From the NCBI GenBank assembly GCA_015229095.1, contig JADGCE010000090.1:1-11035 (forward strand): DNA of 11,035 nt. The letters run 5' to 3'. This document shows, piece after piece, positions 1-5,804 of the stretch. Position 1 is the stretch's first letter. Each line of letters starts with the position of its first letter. The DNA comes from Magnetococcales bacterium. GTDB lineage: Bacteria > Pseudomonadota > Magnetococcia > Magnetococcales > Magnetaquicoccaceae. Made by a program: the position numbers and the translations under genes. Below the pieces are notes generated by a model. That model had not been told where the DNA came from. It ran no database searches and worked only from the letters and a program-made list of their open reading frames with translations.

Positions 1-1154
1 AATTTTCTTTTTACTCTGCGACTGGCCCTCATTAAATACCAAATATTGAAAAAACGTTCACTGATTTGGTAGGAAGCGCGTTTTCTTTTGGGATGGGGCA
101 CCTCTTCAATAATCCCATTATCCAGCAAACGGCTTAATTGAGCCGATACTTTATTGATCTGCATGTTGAGTTCACTGGCAATGCCACGGGCCATGATCGG
201 ATCCCAATGCAAGGCAATGGCTCCGACCACCTGCTGGGACAGGCTCGGCAGCTCTTCAAAGCGCGCTTTGTATAACGGTGTGACCATATCCAGCAATCCT
301 TCCAGGTCGCTTCTGACATCCCCTTCCAGACCACGGGAGAGAACCTTGAACAACAAGACAATGGTGCGCGGGTTTCCCCCCGTCAGGGTATGCAAAGCGT
401 TGATACGTGCCGGTTCCGTCTCGATCAGTCTGGCCACCTGGGTGGATCGTTCAAATTGGGCAAGATTTTTCAAGATGTCATAGGTTTCTTCCCGCGTCAG
501 TTTTTTGAGTTCATGAATACGGAAAAAATCGTAAAAAGCGGCCTCATAGGTATAAGTGGCCTCCATGGCCCGATGGCTGGCACCGATGACAAGCAATCGG
601 GACTCGGATTGCAAAATTTCGCGAATACTCCAATGATGTTCCTTGAGTCGATCAAAAATAAAATCTATATTATCAACAAGAAGAACCAATCTTTTCTGTA
701 TGCGGTGTGCAGTATCAATAAGTATTCTTAATATGGCATCTCCTGTACAATGATCTGTTTTTCTCTTTTCAATCAAGTCATCGAGATGATCGGCTTCCCT
801 CTTGTTTCCTGTCTTTTCCAAGATATCACAGAGAGAGTCCAGGCAGTTGAACCAAAAATCTCTGGGAGTGGCGACATTGTATTGCTCCTCTGGAAAAGTC
901 AGAGGCAGCCATTCTGCATTCAACAGGGGGTCATCCTGTACGGCGATTGCCACACGTCTCAGGAGGGTTGTTTTACCCATGCCGCGCAATCCCAGTATCA
1001 GGTGATGCTGTGGCGCAGCCCCATTTTTCTCTTTTTTTATCTCCTCAACAATCCGGTCCAAAACAGTGATGCGGGCAACAAAAGATTGCCTCAGCTCCGC
1101 ATCGCTGGACAATGAGGGATTGTAAACGGCAACACCATGCAACCCCTCGCTCAT
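1..1154 (-). CDS. P-loop ATPase with winged-helix end, 3' part beyond window
   Basis: The reading frame is open from the ATG at 1154 to the left edge, giving 384 codons with no stop, so the C-terminus is missing. Visible motifs are a Walker A (GLRGMGKTT, residues 55-63), a Walker B (LVLLVDNID, 156-164), a likely sensor strand (LLVIGAS, 187-193) and GGNPRT (259-264), a motif shared with Orc/Cdc6-like and STAND-type AAA ATPases. Residues 300-375 look like a winged helix ending in the FFNIWYLMR signature of ATPase_2-like proteins. It probably hydrolyses ATP in a switch or regulatory role; substrate and partner are unknown. Its ATG overlaps the stop of the upstream ATPase gene (ATGA), so the two are probably translationally coupled. 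It is visibly AT-richer than the genes right of position 2800. The ATPase fold is solid; the biological role is not known. Confidence 0.9.
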   Translation of the reverse strand, partial: MSEGLHGVAVYNPSLSSDAELRQSFVARITVLDRIVEEIKKEKNGAAPQHHLILGLRGMGKTTLLRRVAIAVQDDPLLNAEWLPLTFPEEQYNVATPRDFWFNCLDSLCDILEKTGNKREADHLDDLIEKRKTDHCTGDAILRILIDTAHRIQKRLVLLVDNIDFIFDRLKEHHWSIREILQSESRLLVIGASHRAMEATYTYEAAFYDFFRIHELKKLTREETYDILKNLAQFERSTQVARLIETEPARINALHTLTGGNPRTIVLLFKVLSRGLEGDVRSDLEGLLDMVTPLYKARFEELPSLSQQVVGAIALHWDPIMARGIASELNMQINKVSAQLSRLLDNGIIEEVPHPKRKRASYQISERFFNIWYLMRASRRVKRK

Positions 1155-2317
1155 GTCGCAACCCTGCGTTTCCAATATTCTTGCAACAAAACCATACGAA
1201 AACGGTATCTGCCATCCACAACCGTTATGTAGCCATCACTTTCCAGCACATCCAGCACATAGTTTAACTGTTCATCTTTTGCATCCGGATCGGCCACTCG
1301 CTGACTCAACACCTGCGCCAAGCTCTCTTTTGTTGATCCGGTTGGGTCTTGGCAGAGTGCATTCAATAACAGAATGGCCCAACCATCCTGTGGTGACCCC
1401 AATTCATCGGCCAACCTCTGCCGCCAGTAATCAAAATAATTTTTATGCGCCGGACTCATCAGCTCTTCAAAAGCATTGTCCACATCCTTCTTTTCAATCG
1501 TATTTCTTTGACCCTGCAAATTGTCTTTGATTGTTCTGAACATGACCTGCAGATAGTATGGGGCGGGCCATCCTACTCGTTTGATGATATATAAACAAAC
1601 TTCTTGTGTTATGATGCAGTTATTGCTGGATGCCAGTTTTTCGAGCAACCCCTGGGCGACATCTTCTGTAAAAGCCCCGATCGGATAGAGTGACAGATCA
1701 TTGATCGTATCGCCCATGCGGAATCTTTTGGCGACGGTATCCAATCCAATGGAGCCGGCCAATATCCATTTGACATGACGGGTGTGCTGTTGCCGGAGGT
1801 CACGAAACCAGTTCAAAAAGGAGCGCGCACGACCCACATCATTGTTTTTCAACATTTCCAGCACAAAAATGGGCAACTCATCCACGCAGATCAAAACAGA
1901 ATGGTCACATTTTTTTAGCAGACGATCCAGTGCCTCACCCTCTGCACGCCACGGTTCCCGCTCAGCCTCGTGGAGGTCAACAGCGACCGATCCCACTTTT
2001 ACACTTTTAACGCGAGAGAATATATCTTTTAACCCGCCCGCCGTTTTGCTGATTGCAGTGTGTGCGCTCAAAGCCTCCACGATTTTCTTGATGCAATCAG
2101 ATTCCGCATTGCAACCTGCAAAGCTGCAGACCACAACAGAGACCTTGTGCGCCTCTCCGGTATCCCGCAAGCGTTTCAAAAGAGAAGTTTTTCCTATTCT
2201 GCGTGGTGCGAGCATCAAGACGTGATCGTTGGCCAGGCGCTCCCAAAGCTGCCCCATCTCCCTCTCACGACCGTAAAAATTCTCGCCCTCGACCGGGTTT
2301 CCTACTGTGATCCGCAT
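1151..2317 (-). CDS. Small P-loop ATPase, first gene of a two-ATPase operon
   Basis: A 388-residue protein. It opens with a FYGRERE box (residues 14-20), common at the start of archaeal-type ATPase_2/STAND NTPases. Then come Walker A (APRRIGKTS, 37-45), Walker B (VLICVDELP, 141-149), a sensor-like strand (WILAGS, 184-189) and a GWPAPYYLQ motif (249-257) in the place where related ATPases carry GG-x-P. Residues 345-380 resemble a winged helix. There is no transmembrane segment. The ATG at 2317 is preceded by AGGGGG with good spacing and by a near-consensus promoter covered by a large palindrome, suggesting tight regulation, perhaps autoregulation through the winged helix (inference). The stop overlaps the start of the next ATPase gene by four bases (ATGA). 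The ATPase assignment is firm; the function is unknown. A regulator, a conflict-system switch and a mobile-element accessory gene are all possible. Confidence 0.92.
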   Translation of the reverse strand: MRITVGNPVEGENFYGREREMGQLWERLANDHVLMLAPRRIGKTSLLKRLRDTGEAHKVSVVVCSFAGCNAESDCIKKIVEALSAHTAISKTAGGLKDIFSRVKSVKVGSVAVDLHEAEREPWRAEGEALDRLLKKCDHSVLICVDELPIFVLEMLKNNDVGRARSFLNWFRDLRQQHTRHVKWILAGSIGLDTVAKRFRMGDTINDLSLYPIGAFTEDVAQGLLEKLASSNNCIITQEVCLYIIKRVGWPAPYYLQVMFRTIKDNLQGQRNTIEKKDVDNAFEELMSPAHKNYFDYWRQRLADELGSPQDGWAILLLNALCQDPTGSTKESLAQVLSQRVADPDAKDEQLNYVLDVLESDGYITVVDGRYRFRMVLLQEYWKRRVAT

Positions 2318-2323
2318 GGTGCA

Positions 2324-2329
2324 CCCCCT
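2324..2329 (-). promoter_or_regulatory. Ribosome binding site of the left ATPase operon
   Basis: AGGGGG lies 6 bases before the ATG at 2317 and supports that start. It sits between the palindrome and the start codon. Confidence 0.65.
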
Positions 2330-2333
2330 AAAA

Positions 2334-2371
2334 AAGAAAACAAAAACGTTTTACAACGTTTTTGTTTTCTT
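2334..2371. promoter_or_regulatory. Perfect 38-bp palindrome over the ATPase promoter (putative operator)
   Basis: Two 17-bp arms (2334-2350 and 2355-2371) are exact reverse complements around the 4-bp centre TTAC. The right arm reads AACGTTTTTGTTTTCTT. The dyad begins at the last base of the -35 box, covers the spacer and -10 box, and extends past the predicted start site. Only half of it would be transcribed from that start, which favours a DNA operator over an RNA hairpin. On readthrough transcripts it would form a stem followed by a run of U just before the ribosome site, so an attenuator is the alternative. Confidence 0.75.
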
Positions 2372-2376
2372 GTCAA
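2348..2376 (-). promoter_or_regulatory. Sigma70-type promoter of the two-ATPase operon
   Basis: On the minus strand, TTGACA (2376-2371) is a perfect -35 box. It is followed after exactly 17 bases by TAAAAC (2353-2348), which matches the -10 consensus at four of six positions. The predicted start near 2341 leaves a leader of about 24 nt that contains the AGGGGG ribosome site. Confidence 0.7.
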
Positions 2377-2541
2377 GTCATCTTTCTCGTCATGCACGAA
2401 ATCCGACCTGCAGAGAGAGTCTTGTTCAGGATTGCATCGATGGGTGTTTTTAAAAATGTATTGTGAATTTATACTGTTTTTACCAAGAAAACCGCGCCGG
2501 GACACGTCGCGCTGCAAGGCCTTGACCATCGTTTCGGCCAG
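2377..2541. other. Non-coding stretch between ATPase promoter and hairpin repeat
   Basis: This is part of the gene-free interval 2318-2723. It is AT-rich up to about 2490 and GC-rich after that. I see no convincing gene, RNA or terminator in it; the short open frames crossing it have no coding character. Confidence 0.5.
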
Positions 2542-2610
2542 TGGGGGCTTTGCCCCCAGCCCCACCAGGGGCTCTGCCCCTGGACCCCGCCAGGGGGATA
2601 ATCCCCCTGG
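2542..2610 (+). repeat. GC-rich triple-hairpin repeat, copy 1
   Basis: Three consecutive perfect hairpins with 3-nt loops. Hairpin A at 2542-2558 has a 7-bp stem and loop TTT. Hairpin B at 2565-2583 has stem CCAGGGGC and loop TCT. Hairpin C at 2590-2610 has a 9-bp stem CCAGGGGGA and loop TAA. B, C and the linker match a second copy at 8120-8170. Weaker similarity continues downstream (AAAATTATT near 2620-2628). It lies between the divergent ATPase operon and the tRNA gene, and no T-tract follows it. It resembles REP/BIME-type dispersed palindromic elements. Confidence 0.8.
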
Positions 2611-2667
2611 CCCCCTGGTAAAATTATTAAAGGAGAAAAAAGCGCAGCTCCAGACCACCAGCAGACA

Positions 2668-2695
2668 TTGACCTGGAAATTTTTTTTGCTAGAAT
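2668..2695 (+). promoter_or_regulatory. Promoter of tRNA-Gly
   Basis: TTGACC (2668-2673) is a -35 box, followed by a 16-bp T-rich spacer and TAGAAT (2690-2695) as the -10 box. The start would fall near 2702, about 22 nt before the mature tRNA. A small inverted repeat (AGAATG at 2691-2696, CATTCT at 2703-2708) straddles the -10 box and start site. Confidence 0.7.
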
Positions 2696-2723
2696 GGCTT
2701 GGCATTCTGTATGAGGGGCATGA

Positions 2724-2797
2724 GCGGGCGTCGTCTAATGGCAGGGCCCAAGCTTCCCAAGCTTGAGGCGGGGGTTCGATTCCCCTCGCCCGCTCCA
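2724..2797 (+). tRNA. tRNA-Gly (anticodon CCC)
   Basis: A full cloverleaf is visible. The acceptor stem is GCGGGCG (2724-2730) with CGCCCGC (2787-2793). The D arm contains TAATGGCA. The anticodon stem is CAAGC (2749-2753) with GCTTG (2761-2765), and the loop TTCCCAA gives anticodon CCC at 2756-2758. The T arm is GGGGG, TTCGATT, CCCCT (2770-2786). The discriminator is T and CCA is encoded (2795-2797). It decodes GGG glycine codons. Its 3' end lies 20 bp from the stop of the convergent prmC gene. I see no clear terminator after it. Confidence 0.97.
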
Positions 2798-2817
2798 TCT
2801 TCCGCTGCGTCTCCGCT

Positions 2818-3693
2818 CTATCCGCTGCCCGCACGCCCGCTGACCACCCGGGGCTGACGACTATAATCCAACCGCAGTTCCACCCCCTGCAACCCGGCCG
2901 CCTCAAACAGCGCCATCACCGCCTCTTCCTGGTTGACCCCGATCTCCACCGCCAACAGCCCCCCCTCTGCCAGAAAGGGGCGCGCCTCGCTGGGAATGCG
3001 CCGCAGGGCCGCCAACCCATCCGCACCCCCATCCAGGGCCTGCCGAGGCTCCCACCGGTGGATCTCCGGCTCCAGTTGTTCCCATTCCGAGGTTCTGACA
3101 TAGGGTGGATTGCTGAGGATGGCGTGAAAGCGATCGTTGGGCGAGGCAAGTTGCAGGGGTTGCAGCAGATCCCCCTGCACCAGGGTCATGCGCTCCCGGC
3201 ACCCCAGCTTGCGGCCGTTCTCTTCGGCCACCGCCAGGGCAGCCGCCGAGATATCCACGCCGACCCCGGTGGCTTCCGGGTAGGCCAGCAGTGCGGCACA
3301 AAGCAGCGCGCCACTGCCCACCCCCAGCTCCAGCAGGGTCAGGGGGGAGTCCTGCTGCGCCGGGGGAAAGTGGGCCAACAGGGTTTCCAGCAGCAGTTCC
3401 GTCTCCGGGCGGGGGATCAGGACGGCTGGGGTGACAACAAACTCATGTTTCCAGAAACCGCGCCGACCGAGAATATAGGCCACCGGCTCCCGTCGGGCGC
3501 GCCGCTGCAGATGGCTCTTGAAGCGGGCCAGCTCCTCTCCGGCCACGGGCCTTTTCGGGTCCAGGAAGAGTGCCAACCGCTCGACACCCAGGGCATCTGC
3601 CAGCAGCAGATCCCCATCCAGGCGGGGGCTCTCGACGCCCCGCTGCTGCAGCCAGGGCAGAGCCCAGGCTTGCAGACTCTGCACGGTCCACAC
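2818..3693 (-). CDS. prmC: Peptide chain release factor N5-glutamine methyltransferase PrmC (HemK)
   Basis: A cytoplasmic SAM-dependent enzyme that methylates the glutamine of the GGQ motif in release factors RF1 and RF2 and so raises termination efficiency. The 291-residue length is typical. An N-terminal helical substrate-binding part (about 1-85, with EPVAYILGRRGFW at 69-81) is followed by IPRPETEL (93-100). The Rossmann methyltransferase core has SAM-binding ELGVGSG (122-128), an acidic strand end at VGVDIS (144-149) and catalytic NPPY (195-198), the hallmark of glutamine/adenine N-methyltransferases. The start is a GTG at 3693 with GGAGG 7 nt upstream; it begins 2 bp after the M23 peptidase stop, so the two genes are coupled. 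It converges on tRNA-Gly. The prfA gene, a frequent neighbour, is not in the window. Confidence 0.95.
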   Translation of the reverse strand: MWTVQSLQAWALPWLQQRGVESPRLDGDLLLADALGVERLALFLDPKRPVAGEELARFKSHLQRRARREPVAYILGRRGFWKHEFVVTPAVLIPRPETELLLETLLAHFPPAQQDSPLTLLELGVGSGALLCAALLAYPEATGVGVDISAAALAVAEENGRKLGCRERMTLVQGDLLQPLQLASPNDRFHAILSNPPYVRTSEWEQLEPEIHRWEPRQALDGGADGLAALRRIPSEARPFLAEGGLLAVEIGVNQEEAVMALFEAAGLQGVELRLDYSRQPRVVSGRAGSG

Positions 3694-3695
3694 AA

Positions 3696-5600
3696 TTAAT
3701 CCTCCCGGCTCCCCTGGGAAGACAAGGCCGCCACCTGGGTGCTTTCGTTGTGCAGCATGGCCAGCATCCGCCCGGTTTGCAAACGGAAATCGTTGGCATA
3801 TTTGGCGGCGACGGGACCGGCCATCACCTGCTGCACGGAGAGGGGGTTGACCGGGGCCTCGTTGACCCGCACTTCATAGTGCAGATGAGGGCCCGTACTC
3901 GCCCCCGTGCTGCCCACCCGGCCCAACACCTCCCCCTGCTTGACGGTGGAACCCACCCGCAAGCCCCGGGTAAAACTGCTCAGGTGGGCATAAGCGGTGC
4001 TGTAGGTGTCGTTGTGACGCACGGTGATAAACTGGCCATAATCCCCCTTGTTGCCGACAAAGGTAACCTTGCCTGCCCCGGCGGCCCGCACCGGCGTTCC
4101 CTCAGGAGCGGCATAATCCACCCCTTTGTGGGCACGGGTATAGCCGTAGATGGGGTGCTGGCGATGGCTGGTGAAGAGGGAGGTGATGCGGGTAAAATCC
4201 ACCGGCGCGCGGATGAGCATTTTGCGAATGCTTTGCCCCTGGGCATCAAAATAACCGGCGACACCCGTGGGATCCACATAACGCACCACTTGCAGGGTAC
4301 GGCCCTGGTTGACAAACTCGGCCGCCACAATCTCCCCCTCACCCTCGCGATGGCCGCGATAATATTTGGCCTCGAAGAGCACCCGGAAATGATCTCCGGC
4401 GCGAATATCCCGGGCAAAGTCGATATCCCACTCAAACAGGTTGGCCAGGCGACCGACCATGGCATGGGAGAGGCCCGCCTGTTTGCCCGCCAGGAAGAGG
4501 GAGCCCTCCTCGTTGATGCTGCCTGAGACCTGTTTCAACTGGGTCTCAAACTGTTTCTTTTGCAGGTGGGGCTGAAAGGCGCCCCCCTCCCCCGACCGCA
4601 CGACCCAGAGCAGGGTTTCGGGGTTGATATCATAGGCGACGCCCAGCAACTGCCCCTCTTTGTCCAGGGCAAGGCGGATCTCCTGACCCGGTTTCATCAG
4701 GCGCGCCAGGTTGAAGAGGGAGCGGGAGGCGGCGGCCACCTGCAGGGAGGTTGCCTGATTGATGCCGTGGCGGGCCAGCAGGGTGGTCAGGAGATCCCCG
4801 GATTGCACGGTATCCCGCACCTGCCGATCGGCCCCCGTGAAGAGATCTCCTGCCGGCAGGGGCGCCGGCATCGGTGTCGGCACCGGCACCGGAAGCGTCA
4901 TGGCGGTGGTTGCGGGGGAGACCGGCAAAGGATCATAGGTGCGTGCGGCCATCGGCACCCGGAGAATTTCCGTGCGAAAACCGCCCCCCTCCCAGCGGAA
5001 AAGGTGCAGGGTACGCCCGGCGTCCATGGGATAGTAGAGGGAGGAGAGATGATCCTGGGAGTCAAAGGTCAACTTGAGGAGTTTGCCCTCCTGGAACGGG
5101 CGGTTCAGGGAGCCGACCCGATGCTGTTTGGCCACCGTATTGCCGTGGCGCACCGCCTCCTGGGCTGTGTTGCGGGCCACCCCGTGCCGCTGCAGAATGC
5201 GAAACAGGGTGTCGCCCTCCTGCACCTGTTCGATCATCGCCCGGGTGACGGCCATATCCATCTGCAGGATGGCCCTCTCTTCTCCCGACGCTTTGGGCAA
5301 CGAGGCCAGCAGGGCGGCCCCGGGAACCCCGCGTTCCGCCGTTGCACGCTCACGGTTTTCCTCGCCACGCAACAGCCAGGTCAGATAGTCCGAGGCTCCG
5401 GCGCGGGGGGAGCGCGTACTGGCGTCCAACCGTTGCTGTGCCACCAGCACCGTACCGGCGACGACCGCCAGCAGCGCAAAGACAAACCGCCGTCTGGGAT
5501 AGCGACCGACCGGAGCGACGGGACGCAAGGAGAGAGGGGCCAGCGAGACGCGCCCGCTGTGGGAGAAAAGGGAGCGGGTTTTTTTCGGAAAAAGAGGCAT
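3696..5600 (-). CDS. M23-family (LytM/MepM-like) peptidoglycan endopeptidase, membrane anchored
   Basis: A 634-residue zinc metallopeptidase, probably cleaving peptide cross-links in periplasmic peptidoglycan. A basic N-terminus (RYPRRR) precedes one hydrophobic segment at about 39-55, an uncleaved anchor or signal. Two LysM/OapA-like modules follow (VQEGDTLFRILQRHG at 126-140 and VQSGDLLTTLLARHG at 265-279), separated by a proline-rich linker (237-250). Residues 360-470 resemble the middle domain of MepM-type enzymes. The M23 domain (470-590) has the complete metal and catalytic set: H491 and D495 in HKGVD, H539 in YAHL, and H572 and H574 in PHLHYE, so it should be active rather than an EnvC/NlpD-type activator. 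It is longer than E. coli MepM, mainly through the linker and a C-terminal tail of about 45 residues. The ATG at 5600 has only a weak ribosome site; no other Met occurs before residue 114. A 2-bp gap links it to prmC. Confidence 0.93.
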   Translation of the reverse strand: MPLFPKKTRSLFSHSGRVSLAPLSLRPVAPVGRYPRRRFVFALLAVVAGTVLVAQQRLDASTRSPRAGASDYLTWLLRGEENRERATAERGVPGAALLASLPKASGEERAILQMDMAVTRAMIEQVQEGDTLFRILQRHGVARNTAQEAVRHGNTVAKQHRVGSLNRPFQEGKLLKLTFDSQDHLSSLYYPMDAGRTLHLFRWEGGGFRTEILRVPMAARTYDPLPVSPATTAMTLPVPVPTPMPAPLPAGDLFTGADRQVRDTVQSGDLLTTLLARHGINQATSLQVAAASRSLFNLARLMKPGQEIRLALDKEGQLLGVAYDINPETLLWVVRSGEGGAFQPHLQKKQFETQLKQVSGSINEEGSLFLAGKQAGLSHAMVGRLANLFEWDIDFARDIRAGDHFRVLFEAKYYRGHREGEGEIVAAEFVNQGRTLQVVRYVDPTGVAGYFDAQGQSIRKMLIRAPVDFTRITSLFTSHRQHPIYGYTRAHKGVDYAAPEGTPVRAAGAGKVTFVGNKGDYGQFITVRHNDTYSTAYAHLSSFTRGLRVGSTVKQGEVLGRVGSTGASTGPHLHYEVRVNEAPVNPLSVQQVMAGPVAAKYANDFRLQTGRMLAMLHNESTQVAALSSQGSRED

Positions 5601-5612
5601 GATCTTCGTTCA

Positions 5613-5621
5613 CTTATAGCA
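5613..5621 (-). promoter_or_regulatory. Extended -10 promoter candidate for the M23 peptidase and prmC
   Basis: The minus strand reads TGCTATAAG (5621-5613), an extended -10 box matching TGnTATAAT except the last base. No good -35 box is seen, as expected for extended -10 promoters. The start would lie near 5606, only about 6 nt before the ATG at 5600, implying an almost leaderless mRNA. That agrees with the weak ribosome site. Confidence 0.4.
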
Positions 5622-5633
5622 AGTCAGCGGATG

Positions 5634-5667
5634 GACAAAACCCCACGCAAAACACCTTGCGCGTGGG
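5634..5667 (-). terminator. Terminator-like hairpin between trmFO and the M23 peptidase gene
   Basis: In the minus direction CCCACGC (5667-5661) pairs with GCGTGGG (5648-5642) across a 12-nt loop. It is followed by GTTTTG, a short U tract. It sits about 140 nt after the trmFO stop and just before the extended -10 box, so it could separate the two transcripts or attenuate readthrough. The T-tract is short and the loop is large. Confidence 0.45.
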
Positions 5668-5804
5668 CGACCTGCCTGGATGGGATCGATTAACGCAGCC
5701 AAGCAGGCGACAGGAGAAGCAAGATTCACTCCGTTTTTGCAATTAACGAAATCTTTTTTCAGAGGGAAGAGCCGATGCGACCACTCAACCGACCGGCTTT
5801 TTTA

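Noticed and set aside
154..1115. Short plus-strand frames in the first kilobase
   Set aside because: The minus strand carries one uninterrupted ATPase frame from 1154 to the left edge with Walker A and B motifs, which explains the region.
2511..2530. Similarity of GCAAGGCCTTG near 2515 to a stretch near 11000
   Set aside because: The match is a short palindromic GC-rich string, and the second site lies inside a probable coding sequence; chance explains it.
2780..2797. tRNA 3' end as an integration (att) site
   Set aside because: No integrase gene and no second copy of the tRNA 3' end is found in the window, and the sequence following the 3' end is the conserved prmC gene.
3058..4526. Plus-strand frames opposite prmC and the M23 gene
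   Set aside because: Both opposite genes have complete catalytic motifs; these frames lack ribosome sites and conserved patterns.
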